DNA from: Paracoccus sp. S3-43
GTDB taxonomy: Bacteria; Pseudomonadota; Alphaproteobacteria; Rhodobacterales; Rhodobacteraceae
DNA: 64,000 nucleotides
Direction: 5' to 3'
Assembly (NCBI RefSeq): GCF_029027965.1
Contig: NZ_CP119082.1
Location: 2,212,001 to 2,276,000 of the forward strand
Shown: one piece after another, positions 27,343-35,961 of the stretch
Layout of the letters: each line of letters starts with the position of its first letter
Numbering within the stretch: position 1 is the first letter of the stretch
Program-made: the position numbers and the translations under genes
The notes under the pieces: generated by a model
Databases searched by the model: none
Told to the model about the DNA's origin: nothing
Seen by the model: only the letters and a program-made list of their open reading frames with translations

Positions 27343-28244
27343 CCGATACCACCCCGGATCTGCCGCCCGCCGGCGCACCGACCGGCGACATCGCCAAGAT
27401 CGCCGTCCCGCAGCCGAACCGCGTGCCCTATGCCGGTCCCGTCGCGGGCCTGCCGCCGCAGACCGGCATGACCACCGACACGGCGGTTTTTACCGAAGCC
27501 TATGCGGTGATCCCCCGCAGCGTGATGCGCGACATCGTCACCAGCTATCTGCCCGGCTGGACCGGGATGCGGATGTGGATGATCGCCCGGCCCCTGTCGG
27601 GCTTTGCCGAGACCTTCAGCCAGTACATCGTCGAGCTGGCGACGGGCGGCGGGTCCGACAATCCCGACGACGACCCGGAAATCCAGCACGCCCTGTTCGT
27701 CACCGGCGGCGAACTGTCCGTCACCATCGACGGCGCCGAACACCTGCTGCGTCCGGGCGGCTTCGCCTATGTCCCGCCCGGCACGGTCTGGTCGGTGCAG
27801 AACACCACCCCCGGCAACACCGGCTTTCACTGGTGGCGCAAGCGGTGGCAGCCGGTCGAGGGCGTCAGCCGCCCCGACCCGATCATCGCGCAGGAACAGG
27901 ACATCGCCCCCTCGATGATGCCCGACACGGACGGGGCCTGGGGCACGACGCGCTTCATGGACCCAGCCGACCTGCGCCACGACATGCATATCACCGTCGT
28001 GACCTTCAAGCCGGGCGGCTCCATCCCCTTCGCGGAAACGCACGTCATGGAACACGGGCTGTTCGTGCTGGAGGGCAAGGCCGTCTATCGCCTGAACCGC
28101 GACTGGGTCGAGGTCGGCCCCGGCGACTATATGTGGCTGCGCGCCTTCTGCCCGCAGGCCTGCTATGCGGGCGGGCCGGGGCCGTTCCGTTACCTGCTGT
28201 ATAAGGACGTGAACCGCCACGCGCCCCTGTGGCCGAACAGATAG
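27339..28244 (+). CDS. allE: (S)-Ureidoglycine aminohydrolase (bicupin)
   Basis: 301-residue two-cupin enzyme releasing ammonia from S-ureidoglycine to give S-ureidoglycolate. The first cupin is at about 90-165 (HALFVTGGELSV). The second, about 205-290, carries the metal site: glutamate and histidines in FAETHVMEHG plus the glutamine of CPQACY. Translationally coupled to the PuuE-UraD fusion by ATGA. The enzyme acting between them, allantoate amidohydrolase, and the later ureidoglycolate lyase are not in this window. Confidence 0.9.
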   Translation: MTDTTPDLPPAGAPTGDIAKIAVPQPNRVPYAGPVAGLPPQTGMTTDTAVFTEAYAVIPRSVMRDIVTSYLPGWTGMRMWMIARPLSGFAETFSQYIVELATGGGSDNPDDDPEIQHALFVTGGELSVTIDGAEHLLRPGGFAYVPPGTVWSVQNTTPGNTGFHWWRKRWQPVEGVSRPDPIIAQEQDIAPSMMPDTDGAWGTTRFMDPADLRHDMHITVVTFKPGGSIPFAETHVMEHGLFVLEGKAVYRLNRDWVEVGPGDYMWLRAFCPQACYAGGPGPFRYLLYKDVNRHAPLWPNR

Positions 28245-28247
28245 GCG

Positions 28248-28275
28248 AAAGGCCGGGCGCGATGCCCGGCCTTTT
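28248..28275. terminator. Bidirectional intrinsic terminator
   Basis: AAAGGCCGGGC / GCCCGGCCTTTT hairpin with a 5-base loop and T or A runs on both sides, placed between the convergent ureidoglycine aminohydrolase and carboxypeptidase genes, three bases from both stops. It closes the purine island. Confidence 0.85.
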
Positions 28276-28278
28276 CCG

Positions 28279-29751
28279 TTACAGGTCGTAGATCTGCCCG
28301 AACTTCCCCTCCAGATAGGTCAGCAGCGGCTCGGGCGAGACATCGGCGCCGGTCGCCTCCTCGATCAGCGCGCGCGGAGGCAGCAGCCCGCCATGGCGCT
28401 GCACATTTTCCCGCAGCCATTCGACAGCGGGCGCGGCATCGCCCGCGGCAAGCGCCGCGTCCAGGTCGGGCACGGCCTCCCGCATCGCCTGGTTCAGGCA
28501 GCCCGCATAGACATTGCCCAGGGCATAGGTCGGGAAATAGCCGAACAGGCCCACCGCCCAATGCACGTCCTGCAAGACGCCATTCGCGGGCCGGTCCACC
28601 ACCACGCCGAAGTCGCGCAGGAAACGGGCGTTCCATGCCTCGACCAGATCGTCGGTGGACAGCCGCCCCGAGATCAGGTCGCGTTCCAGATCAAACCGCA
28701 TCATGATGTGCAGGTTGTATTGCACCTCGTCGGCCTCGGTGCGGATGAAGCCCGGCGTGACGCGGTTCACGGTGGCGTGGAAGGCGTCCTCGTCACCGAT
28801 GTTCAGCCCGTCGAAGGCGTCCGACATGCGGTTGAACAGCCAGCCGGTAAAGGCACGGCCCCGGCCCAGCTGGTTTTCATAGATGCGGCTCTGGCTTTCA
28901 TGGACGCCCATGGACACGCCCCGGCCCAGCGGGGTGAAGGCATAGTCGTCGTCGATGCCCAGTTCATAACTGGAATGGCCCACCTCGTGGATGGTCGAAT
29001 AGAGGCAGTTGAAGGGATCGGTTTCCACCACCCGCGTGGTGATGCGGCTGTCCTGCCAGCGGCCGCTGCTGAAGGGATGGACGGCGATGTCCATCCGCCC
29101 CCGCGACCAGTCATAGCCGAAGGCGGTCGCGCAGATGCGCGCCAGCCGGATCTGGGTTTCCTGCGGAAAATGGCCGGTCAAGGGCTGCGGCTGGTTGTCG
29201 GACCCCAGCACCTCCTCGCGCAGGGCCACAAGGCGCGGGCGCATGGTGTCGAACAGCGCAGCGATGTGCGCGCCCGTCATGCCCTGTTCGTAATCGTCCA
29301 GCAGCGCGTCATAGGGGTCGCGGCCATCGGCAATGGCTGCGGCCTCGTTCTGCTTCAGGACCAGAACCTGATCCAGCGTCGGCAGAAAATCCTCGGGCGC
29401 GTCATTGGCCCGCGCGGCGGCCCAGATGCCCTGCGCCAGAGAGGTCAGGCGCGCCAGTTCCTGCGCCAGCTGGGCCGGGACGCGGTTCGCGCGGTTGAAA
29501 TCGCGCGCGATCAGTTCGACGGACCGGGCCTCGGCCTCGGTCTGCGGTTCTGCCACCTCCAGCCATTCGCCGATGCGGGGGTCGGTGCGGCGTTCGTGCA
29601 GTACGGCCTCGATCGCGGCCATTTCCTCGGCCCGCTGTTCGACCGCGCCGCGCGGCATGACGGTTTCCTGATCCCAGCCGAGGCGTTCGGCGACCGAGGA
29701 CAGCGCCTCGGTCTGGCGCTGAAAGGCAAGCAGGTCGTTGATGGCCGTCAT
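28279..29751 (-). CDS. M32-family metallocarboxypeptidase (Taq type)
   Basis: Cytosolic zinc carboxypeptidase of 490 residues, normal M32 length. HEVGH at 255-259 is the metal site; HESQSRIYENQLGR and the RTEADEVQYNLHI segment are M32 signatures. Probably general peptide turnover. The start overlaps the ctaA stop by four bases (ATGA), an unexpected partner with no obvious functional link. Confidence 0.93.
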   Translation of the reverse strand: MTAINDLLAFQRQTEALSSVAERLGWDQETVMPRGAVEQRAEEMAAIEAVLHERRTDPRIGEWLEVAEPQTEAEARSVELIARDFNRANRVPAQLAQELARLTSLAQGIWAAARANDAPEDFLPTLDQVLVLKQNEAAAIADGRDPYDALLDDYEQGMTGAHIAALFDTMRPRLVALREEVLGSDNQPQPLTGHFPQETQIRLARICATAFGYDWSRGRMDIAVHPFSSGRWQDSRITTRVVETDPFNCLYSTIHEVGHSSYELGIDDDYAFTPLGRGVSMGVHESQSRIYENQLGRGRAFTGWLFNRMSDAFDGLNIGDEDAFHATVNRVTPGFIRTEADEVQYNLHIMMRFDLERDLISGRLSTDDLVEAWNARFLRDFGVVVDRPANGVLQDVHWAVGLFGYFPTYALGNVYAGCLNQAMREAVPDLDAALAAGDAAPAVEWLRENVQRHGGLLPPRALIEEATGADVSPEPLLTYLEGKFGQIYDL

Positions 29752-30896
29752 CGGATGGTCCCCCTGACCGAAGTTTCATGCGGAAAACGCGCGTGATGCC
29801 GCCCCCGGATGATCAGCGAAAACAGCGCCACCGCGCCCAACTGGTGCGCCAGCGCCAGCGGCAGGGGCGAGGCATGGATCACGTTCATGATCCCCAGGCC
29901 GACCTGCACCGCCACCGCCGCGATCATCGCGGTAAAGGCCCCGCGCGTCACCGGATGGGGCGAGCGGCGGGCGCGCAGCCAGACGACCACGGCAAAGATC
30001 GCCAGCAGATAGCCCACCACACGGTGGACGAACTGCACCAGGGCCGGGTTCTCGAACAGGTTGCGCCAGCCCAGGGCCGGATCCCAGACCGCTGCCGGGA
30101 TCCATTCGCCGCCCATGGTCGGCCAGCCGGTATAGGTCCGCCCCGCGTCGATCCCCGCGACAAGCGCGCCGATCAGGATTTGCACGAAGGCCAGGTGCAT
30201 CAGGCCGGTGGACATGGAAAACAGCTTCGGTTCCCCGGCGCGGCGGGCGCGCAGCAGGTCGGCCTCGGTCCGGCCCAGCAGCAGGACATACCACACGATC
30301 AGGCCCAGGATGACGAAGGCCAGCCCCAGATGCGTCGCCAGCCGATAGGAGGCGACGCGGATCATCCCCTCGGTCAGGCCGGAACTGACCATCCACCAGC
30401 CGATGACGCCTTGCAGCCCGCCCAACGCGCCCAGGCCCAGAAGGCGCGGCGTCCAGCCGACCGGGATGCGTTTCGTCGCCAGGAAGAAGACGAAGCCCGC
30501 CGCCCAGACCAGCCCGACCAGACGGCCCAGCAGGCGGTGCGACCATTCCCACCAGTAGATCTGCTTGAAGCCCGCCAGATCCATGCCGGGATTGACCTCG
30601 ACATATTGGGGGATCTGCTGGTAAGCCTCGAATTCCGCTTGCCATTCCGCCGGCGACATCGGCGGGATGGTGCCCGTCACCGGCGCCCATTCGACGATCG
30701 ACAGGCCCGATCCGGTCAGCCGCGTCGCCCCGCCCAGGGCGATCATCGCCAGGACCATCGCGAACAGCACCATCATCCAGATGCGGATCGCCCGCCGCGC
30801 GCCGCGCGGGGCGGCGTCGATCATGCCGGTCCGGGTGACGGGGCGGCTGCTGGCGGCCGGGTCAAGGACTTCCTCGAAAACGGGGCGCTTGGCCAT
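29748..30896 (-). CDS. ctaA: Heme A synthase
   Basis: COX15/CtaA, 382 residues, converting heme O to heme A for aa3-type cytochrome oxidase. About eight transmembrane helices; the first holds ALGGATRLTGSGLSIVEW, the family signature. Heme-ligand histidines lie in WWEWSHRLLGR, the AYRLATHLGLA-type helix, FVHRVVGY and ALAHQLGA. The ATG at 30896 is the one giving a normal cytoplasmic N terminus; the upstream in-frame sequence is the 3' flank of the methyltransferase gene. Confidence 0.95.
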   Translation of the reverse strand: MAKRPVFEEVLDPAASSRPVTRTGMIDAAPRGARRAIRIWMMVLFAMVLAMIALGGATRLTGSGLSIVEWAPVTGTIPPMSPAEWQAEFEAYQQIPQYVEVNPGMDLAGFKQIYWWEWSHRLLGRLVGLVWAAGFVFFLATKRIPVGWTPRLLGLGALGGLQGVIGWWMVSSGLTEGMIRVASYRLATHLGLAFVILGLIVWYVLLLGRTEADLLRARRAGEPKLFSMSTGLMHLAFVQILIGALVAGIDAGRTYTGWPTMGGEWIPAAVWDPALGWRNLFENPALVQFVHRVVGYLLAIFAVVVWLRARRSPHPVTRGAFTAMIAAVAVQVGLGIMNVIHASPLPLALAHQLGAVALFSLIIRGRHHARFPHETSVRGTIR

Positions 30897-30934
30897 CGCT
30901 TGCTCCTTCAGGTCGGGCAGAGGGTAGGTGGGGG

Positions 30935-31663
30935 TCAGCGCCGGGTCAACTGCCGCAGCATCCCGTGCAGGATGCGCACGTCGCCGCGCGTCAGCGCCAG
31001 CCGCGCCCACATGTTGCGCAGGTTCAGCCGCATGGATGCGGCCTTGGTGTCGGGAAAGAAGAAGCCCGCCTCGGTCAGGCGCTCCTCGAAATGATCGCCC
31101 AGCTTCTCGATCTCCAGCCGGTCGGCCAGGGCAATCGCCTCGGGGTGGGCGTGGTGGGGGGACGGCTCGGCGGGCAGGACGTCGCGCCCGTATTCGTATC
31201 CCATCAGCAGCACCGCCTGCGCCAGGTTCAGCGAGGGGAAGTCCGGGTTCACCGGCACCGTCACGATGGCGTTGGCGCGGGCCACGTCGTCGTTTTCAAG
31301 GCCGGTGCGTTCCGGGCCGAAGATGATCGCGCAGCGCCCGTCATGGTCGCGTGCCATCCGCATCGCCGTGGCGGGCGTGTGGACGGGTTTCGACAGTTCG
31401 CGGCCCCGCGCGGTGGTGGCGAAGGCGAAGTCGATCCCCTCCATCGCCTGTGCCAGCGACGGATAGAGGCGCGCCCGGTCCAGCACCTGCCCCGCCGCCC
31501 CCGAGGCCATGGCCACGGCGCGCGGGTTGGGCCAGCCGTCGCGGGGATCGACCAGCCGCATCTCGGTCAGGCCGAAATTCAGCATGGCGCGGGCGGCCGC
31601 GCCGATATTCTCGCCCATCTGCGGGCGGACGAGGATGACGACGGGCTGGCGATTGCTGTGCAT
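30935..31663 (-). CDS. TrmJ-like RNA 2'-O-methyltransferase
   Basis: SPOUT-fold methyltransferase of the TrmH/TrmJ family, 242 residues. VRPQMGENIGAAARAMLNFG opens the fold; IIFGPERTGLENDD and SLNLAQAVLLMGYEYGR are motifs 2 and 3 of the knotted AdoMet site. A C-terminal helical extension follows. Best read as tRNA Nm32 methyltransferase TrmJ, though the exact target is not proven. The ATG at 31663 lacks a clear Shine-Dalgarno. 38 bases upstream of ctaA on the same strand. Confidence 0.88.
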   Translation of the reverse strand: MHSNRQPVVILVRPQMGENIGAAARAMLNFGLTEMRLVDPRDGWPNPRAVAMASGAAGQVLDRARLYPSLAQAMEGIDFAFATTARGRELSKPVHTPATAMRMARDHDGRCAIIFGPERTGLENDDVARANAIVTVPVNPDFPSLNLAQAVLLMGYEYGRDVLPAEPSPHHAHPEAIALADRLEIEKLGDHFEERLTEAGFFFPDTKAASMRLNLRNMWARLALTRGDVRILHGMLRQLTRR

Positions 31664-31732
31664 GGGGGGCCAGATAGTCCGTCTGGCGGCGGGCGGCAAG
31701 CTGCGCTATGGGCAGCCGAAAGGAGTGCCGCC

Positions 31733-32344
31733 ATGTCAGACGCCCAAGACGTCCCGCAGCTTTACCTGATGACGCCCGCGGGCGCCCAGGCCTCGGCCCT
31801 GGGGCCCCAGCTTGCGGCGGTGATGGACGCCTTTCCGGTCGCCTGCCTGCGCATCCGCGCGGGCGCCGAGGAGGACGAGCTGGGCCGCATCGCCGATCTG
31901 GCGAGAGAGATCGCCCATGCCCGCGACGTGGCGGTGGTGATCGACGATCATGTCGTCCTAGCCCAGCGGCACGGGCTGGACGGGGTGCATCTGACGGATG
32001 GCGCGAAGGCGGTCCGGTATGCCCGCAAGGAACTGGGCGCGGATGCCATCGTCGGCGCCTTCTGCGCCGGATCGCGGCATGACGGCATGAACGCGGGCGA
32101 GGCCGGGGCCGATTACGTCAGCTTCGGCCCGGTCGGCGCATCGGCCCTGTATCGGGGCGAGCCGGTGGATCTGGACCTGTTCCAGTGGTGGTCCGAGACG
32201 ATCGAGGTTCCGGTCGTGGCCGAGGGGGCGATCACCCGCGCCTTGCTGGAGCAGCTGTCGCCGGTCAGCGACTTCATCGCCATCGGACCCGAGATCTGGT
32301 CGGCCGACGACCCGGTGGCGGCGCTGACCGCGCTGTGGGGCTAG
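31733..32344 (+). CDS. Thiamine phosphate synthase-like protein
   Basis: 203-residue TIM-barrel protein of the ThiE/TenI family. Seen: LYLMTP at strand 1, VVIDDHVVLAQRHGLDGVHL (strands 3-4) and GADYVSFGPVGASA. The loops differ from true ThiE (the HLGQ-type motif is HLTDG), so it may be a paralogue and not the pathway enzyme; no other thi gene is near. ATG 31733 follows AAAGGAGTGCCGCC. Convergent with purN, the ends overlapping by four bases. Confidence 0.78.
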   Translation: MSDAQDVPQLYLMTPAGAQASALGPQLAAVMDAFPVACLRIRAGAEEDELGRIADLAREIAHARDVAVVIDDHVVLAQRHGLDGVHLTDGAKAVRYARKELGADAIVGAFCAGSRHDGMNAGEAGADYVSFGPVGASALYRGEPVDLDLFQWWSETIEVPVVAEGAITRALLEQLSPVSDFIAIGPEIWSADDPVAALTALWG

Positions 32345-32931
32345 ATATCGAAACGCTCGCGCGCCCCGGACGCGAAGCGGCGCAGGATCAGCGGGTAAAG
32401 CCGGTGTTCCTGTTGCAGGACGCGCGCGGCGAGCGTGTCGGGCGTGTCGCCCGGCTCAATGGGGACGCGGACCTGACCCAGGATCGGGCCTGAATCCAGA
32501 TCGGTCGTGACCTCGTGGACCGTCGCGCCTGCCTCGCTGTCCCCCGCCTCGATGGCGCGGGCATGGGTGTGAAGGCCGGGGTATTTGGGCAACAAAGACG
32601 GATGGATGTTGATCATCCGGCCTTCGAACCGGTCGATGAAGCCGGGCGTCAGGATGCGCATGAACCCCGCCAGGCACAGGATGTCCGGGCGCGCCTCCAG
32701 CAGCGGTTCCAGCAGGGCGGCCTCGAACGCCGCGCGGTCGCCCCGGAAGGCGCGATGATCGACGGCGGCGGTCGGCACGCCAAGCGCGGCGGCTTTCGCC
32801 AGACCCGCCGCCGCAGGATCGTTCGAGGCGACCAGAACGGGCTGTCCCGGATGGTCGCCGCCCTGCATGTCCTGAACCAGGCGGACCATGTTCGACCCGC
32901 TGCCCGAAATCAGAATGGCGACGCGCTTCAC
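32341..32931 (-). CDS. purN: Phosphoribosylglycinamide formyltransferase
   Basis: GAR transformylase (196 residues), third step of de novo purine synthesis, using 10-formyl-[13 protein letters not shown] at the N terminus, the catalytic asparagine/histidine/aspartate region in [14 protein letters not shown] and [13 protein letters not shown]. The start overlaps the purM stop by four bases (ATGA), giving the usual purM-purN pair. Confidence 0.95.
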   Translation of the reverse strand: MKRVAILISGSGSNMVRLVQDMQGGDHPGQPVLVASNDPAAAGLAKAAALGVPTAAVDHRAFRGDRAAFEAALLEPLLEARPDILCLAGFMRILTPGFIDRFEGRMINIHPSLLPKYPGLHTHARAIEAGDSEAGATVHEVTTDLDSGPILGQVRVPIEPGDTPDTLAARVLQQEHRLYPLILRRFASGARERFDI

Positions 32932-33968
32932 GCAAGCGCCCCGCTGTAGCGCACGCCCTGCCCCGCCGTGACGCGGCCCAGGCGGTGGACGGTTTCGCCC
33001 TGTCCGGCCAGCAGGTCGGCCAGGTCATCGGCGCGGTGGGCGGCGACCGACAGGATCATGCCGATGCCGCTGTTGAAGGTCTTGAGCATCTCGGCCTGGT
33101 CGATCCCGCCCGCCTCGGCCAGCCAGCCGAAGACCGGCGGCAGGGGCCAGGCGGTCAGGTCGATCTCGGCTCCAAGGTCTTTCGGCAAAACGCGCGGCAG
33201 GTTCTCGGTGATGCCGCCGCCGGTGATATGGGCAAGCGCATGGACGCCGCCCGCCCGGATCGCCGCCAGAGCGGGTTTCACATAAAGCCGCGTGGGCGTC
33301 AGCAGCGCCGCGCCCAGGTCGCCATCGCCGAACGGCGAGGCCGCGTCCCAGCCGAGGCCCGCACGCTCGGCCACCTTGCGGACCAGCGAATAGCCGTTGG
33401 AATGCAGACCGGCGGATGCGAGGCCCAGCAGCACGTCGCCCTCGGCCACGCCGGCAGGCAGCGCCGTGCCGCGCTGCATGGCGCCCACGGCAAAGCCCGC
33501 CAGGTCGAAATCCCCGTCGTGATACATGCCGGGCATCTCGGCCGTTTCGCCGCCGATCAGGGCGCAGCCGGCCGCCTTGCAGCCGCGCACGATGCCTTCG
33601 ACGACGCGCGCGCCCTCGTCCACGGACAGCTTGCCGGTGGCGAAATAGTCCAGGAAGAACAGCGGTTCCGCCCCCTGGCAGACCAGGTCGTTCACGCACA
33701 TCGCCACCAGATCCTGGCCGATGCCGTCCAGATGGCCGGTGTCGATGGCGATGCGCAGCTTGGTGCCCACGCCATCGGTCGCCGCCACCAGCACCGGATC
33801 GTCATAGCCCGCCGCGCGCGGGTCGAACAGCGCGCCGAAGCCGCCAAGCGCGTCCATGACGCCGGGACGCGCGGTCGCGGCGGCGGCGGGCTTGATGCGT
33901 TCGACAAGCGCGTTGCCCGCGTCGATATCGACGCCCGCGTCGCGATAGCTGATCCCGTTCCTGGTCAT
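32928..33968 (-). CDS. purM: Phosphoribosylformylglycinamidine cyclo-ligase
   Basis: AIR synthetase (346 residues), fifth purine-synthesis step. Family motifs: [19 protein letters not shown] at the start, [23 protein letters not shown] and [17 protein letters not shown]. The ATG at 33968 is set by homology; the longer in-frame stretch upstream is not family-like. Translationally coupled to purN. A tRNA gene lies 105 bases upstream, divergent. Confidence 0.96.
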   Translation of the reverse strand: MTRNGISYRDAGVDIDAGNALVERIKPAAAATARPGVMDALGGFGALFDPRAAGYDDPVLVAATDGVGTKLRIAIDTGHLDGIGQDLVAMCVNDLVCQGAEPLFFLDYFATGKLSVDEGARVVEGIVRGCKAAGCALIGGETAEMPGMYHDGDFDLAGFAVGAMQRGTALPAGVAEGDVLLGLASAGLHSNGYSLVRKVAERAGLGWDAASPFGDGDLGAALLTPTRLYVKPALAAIRAGGVHALAHITGGGITENLPRVLPKDLGAEIDLTAWPLPPVFGWLAEAGGIDQAEMLKTFNSGIGMILSVAAHRADDLADLLAGQGETVHRLGRVTAGQGVRYSGALA

Positions 33969-34035
33969 GGCGGCCCCCGGCTGAATTTGCGCCCCCGATA
34001 GCGGATGGCGCCAACCGGGGCAACGGTGATCGCGC

Positions 34036-34063
34036 TTGACCCAAGGGGCGCGCGCGATTAACC
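34036..34063 (+). promoter_or_regulatory. Candidate tRNA promoter
   Basis: TTGACC (34036-34041), 16 bases, TTAACC (34058-34063), ending 10 bases before the mature tRNA 5' end, with a GC-rich stretch between. Confidence 0.45.
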
Positions 34064-34073
34064 CGAAACCGCT

Positions 34074-34149
34074 GGGCCTGTAGCTCAATGGTCAGAGCAG
34101 GGCGCTCATAACGCCTTGGTTGGGGGTTCGAGTCCCTCCGGGCCTACCA
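34074..34149 (+). tRNA. tRNA with CAU anticodon (tRNA-Met type; probably tRNA-Ile2)
   Basis: 76-nt cloverleaf with encoded CCA: acceptor GGGCCTG / CGGGCCT (G1-U72), D-arm GCTC...GAGC, anticodon stem GGCG / CGCC around loop CTCATAA, T-arm GGGGG / CCCTC with loop TTCGAGT. CAU means elongator Met, or Ile read after lysidine modification. The 3' half GGGCCTACCA and weak first pair resemble isoleucine tRNAs, so Ile2 is favoured; automated tools usually label it Met. Confidence 0.9.
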
Positions 34150-34173
34150 TCCCCCAAGCGTCACCCGATGCAA

Positions 34174-34201
34174 AATGCCCGCCGGGAAACCGACGGGCAT
34201 T
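34174..34201. terminator. Hairpin between tRNA and small heat-shock gene
   Basis: AATGCCCG-C-CGG, GAAA loop, CCG-A-CGGGCATT: a 12-position stem with one mismatch, 25 bases after the tRNA and 30 bases after the convergent hsp20 stop. It can serve both strands. Confidence 0.7.
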
Positions 34202-34230
34202 CGGGCCTTGCGAAACGGCCGAGCGGAGTC

Positions 34231-34683
34231 TTACGAATCCAGCTTTTCGACCTTCGGGATGGATTTCGCGATCTCGATCCGGCGGGGCTTCAGGGCCTCG
34301 GGGATTTCGCGGACCAGGTCGATATGCAGCATCCCGTCGGCATGGCTGGCGCCGTCGACGCGGACATGATCGGCCAGGGTGAACTTGCGTTCGAAGGCGC
34401 GGGTGGCAATGCCGCGATGCAGATAGGTGCGGCTGTCGTCCTCTTCGGCCTTGCGGGCCGAGACGATCACGGCACCGTCGCGAACCTCGACGTTCAGGTC
34501 TTCGGGCGCGAAACCGGCCACGGCGATCGAGATGCGATAGGCGTCCTCGCCCGTTTTTTCGATATTATACGGGGGATAGGTCGGTGCGGACACGTCGGCC
34601 GACAAAGCGCGGTCCATCACATCGGCAAGCCGGTCGAAGCCGACCGAGGCACGATACAGCGGGGTCAGGTCAAAGTTGCGCAT
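34231..34683 (-). CDS. Small heat-shock protein, Hsp20 / IbpA family
   Basis: ATP-independent holdase of 150 residues. The N-terminal MRNFDLTPLYRASVGFDRL is the class A rhizobial/IbpA pattern; the alpha-crystallin domain spans about 37-130 (PPYNIEKTGEDAYRISIAVAG), followed by a C-terminal tail with an IPKVEKL end. Expression is probably heat-controlled twice: an RpoH-like promoter (34775-34802) and a ROSE-like hairpin covering the ribosome-binding site. Confidence 0.95.
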   Translation of the reverse strand: MRNFDLTPLYRASVGFDRLADVMDRALSADVSAPTYPPYNIEKTGEDAYRISIAVAGFAPEDLNVEVRDGAVIVSARKAEEDDSRTYLHRGIATRAFERKFTLADHVRVDGASHADGMLHIDLVREIPEALKPRRIEIAKSIPKVEKLDS

Positions 34684-34769
34684 GGGTCACATCCTTCACA
34701 AGCGATGCAGGTTTGCCCCCCGGTTTCCGGGCGGGCCGTCGAAACCGGCGCCATCATGGCCGCCGGTGA
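34684..34769 (-). ncRNA. ROSE-like RNA thermometer in the hsp20 5' UTR
   Basis: On the minus strand CATCGCTT (34707-34700), a GTG loop and AAGGATG (34696-34690) fold into a hairpin with one bulged G (34703). It places TCGCT opposite the AGGA of the Shine-Dalgarno, the hallmark UYGCU/AGGA pairing of ROSE thermometers. Upstream in the leader are CCGGTTTC...GAAACCGG and CCGGCG...CGCCGG stems, as expected for a multi-hairpin ROSE element. Confidence 0.72.
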
Positions 34770-34774
34770 CGAAG

Positions 34775-34802
34775 ATCTAGGATGGGATCTGCCCCCTTCA
34801 AG
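34775..34802 (-). promoter_or_regulatory. Candidate RpoH (sigma32) promoter of hsp20
   Basis: On the minus strand CTTGAA (34797-34802), then CCTAGAT (34775-34781), with 17 bases between CTTG and the -10. This resembles alphaproteobacterial heat-shock promoters (CTTG-N17-CYTATNT). It gives a leader of about 85 bases, the span of the ROSE-like structure. Confidence 0.5.
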
Positions 34803-34862
34803 AGGGGAATGCGCGCTTTTGCGACTGGCCCGCCGCGCGATCGCGACGGGCGGGACCGCGGG

Positions 34863-35108
34863 TCAGGCGGCCGAATGCGCCGACAGCAGCCGGGCGATTT
34901 CATCCTTCAGATGCGCGCGCTTGCGGCGAAGCTCTTTCTCGGCGGCATCGCTGGACGGCTGAATCAGCGATTCGGCCTGATAGACGGCATCGTTGACCTG
35001 ATCGTATTCCTCCAGAAGCCGCGCGAAATGCGCGTCCTTCAGCTTCAGGTCGTGGATGCGCGCTGCATCCTGGGGAAATTCCTCGTGAATGGCGTGGGGT
35101 GCAGCCAT
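34863..35108 (-). CDS. DUF465 (YdcH-like) small protein
   Basis: 81 residues, almost entirely helical. HDLKLKDAHFARLLEEYDQVNDAVYQAES and the KELRRKRAHLKDEIARLL helix match the DUF465/YdcH family, small coiled-coil proteins of unknown function common in alphaproteobacteria. GGAGG lies six bases before the ATG. Confidence 0.85.
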   Translation of the reverse strand: MAAPHAIHEEFPQDAARIHDLKLKDAHFARLLEEYDQVNDAVYQAESLIQPSSDAAEKELRRKRAHLKDEIARLLSAHSAA

Positions 35109-35199
35109 GAAGTCCTCCGATCCAGCGCGCTCCGTGCGGGCAGCCTATGCGGGGCGGAAGGGGGTTTCAAGATGGGTCGGGCCGTCCTAAACCGGGGCC

Positions 35200-35961
35200 A
35201 TGACCATCCAGCTTGCCCTTCCCGACCGCATCCCCATCGTCGATCTTGCGGCGGTGGTCCTGCTGTTCGCGGTCTGGCTCGCCATCGGCTGGTTCACCGA
35301 AAGGCCGCCTGCGGGAAAGCCCTCGGTCTCGGTCCTGATGACGCGGTTCCGGCGGGAATGGATGGTGCATTTCCTGTCGCGCGACCCGCGGATCTTCGAC
35401 GGCAACATCCTGGGCAGCCTGCGCGAGGGCACGGCCTTCTTCGCATCGGCCTGCATGATCGCGACGGGCGGGATCCTGGCGCTGATCGGCAATACCGAAA
35501 AGCTGCGCGGGCTGGCCGAGGAGCTGGCACTGGAAGGCGGCGCAAAGATCCTGTGGGAACTGAAGCTGCTGGTGACGATGTTCTTCGTCGTCAACGCCTT
35601 CCTGAAATTCGTCTGGTCGCACCGTCTGTTCGGCTATTGCGCGATCATGATGGCGGCTGTGCCCAACGATCCCGCCGATCCGATGGCGCGCGACCGGGCG
35701 ATGCAGGCGGCGGATCTGAACATCACCGCCGCGCGCAACTTCAACGCGGGGCTGCGCAGCGTCTATTTCGCGCTTGGATCGCTGGGCTGGCTGGCCGGAC
35801 CCTGGGTGCTGATGCTGGGCACCGCCGTGGTGCTGTTCGTGACCTGGCGGCGCGAATTCGCGTCCACGTCGCGGCAGGTGATCATGCGCAGTCTGCCACC
35901 GCCCCGCTTGCCCGATCATGCCAGACCGCCATCGTCAGCACCAAGGCCCCCGCAGCCGTAA
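35200..35961 (+). CDS. DUF599 membrane protein
   Basis: 253 residues with about four transmembrane segments (near 12-31, 85-105, 120-140 and 185-215). The RFRREWMVHFLSRDPRIFDGNIL stretch after the first helix is typical of DUF599, function unknown. The last 27 residues, proline-rich, overlap the convergent transporter gene by 80 bases, so the C terminus may have been extended by loss of an earlier stop. Confidence 0.8.
   Translation: MTIQLALPDRIPIVDLAAVVLLFAVWLAIGWFTERPPAGKPSVSVLMTRFRREWMVHFLSRDPRIFDGNILGSLREGTAFFASACMIATGGILALIGNTEKLRGLAEELALEGGAKILWELKLLVTMFFVVNAFLKFVWSHRLFGYCAIMMAAVPNDPADPMARDRAMQAADLNITAARNFNAGLRSVYFALGSLGWLAGPWVLMLGTAVVLFVTWRREFASTSRQVIMRSLPPPRLPDHARPPSSAPRPPQP

Noticed and set aside
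34074..34201. tRNA as an integration site for a genomic island
   Set aside because: No integrase gene and no repeated tRNA 3' end were seen on either side; neighbours are housekeeping genes.
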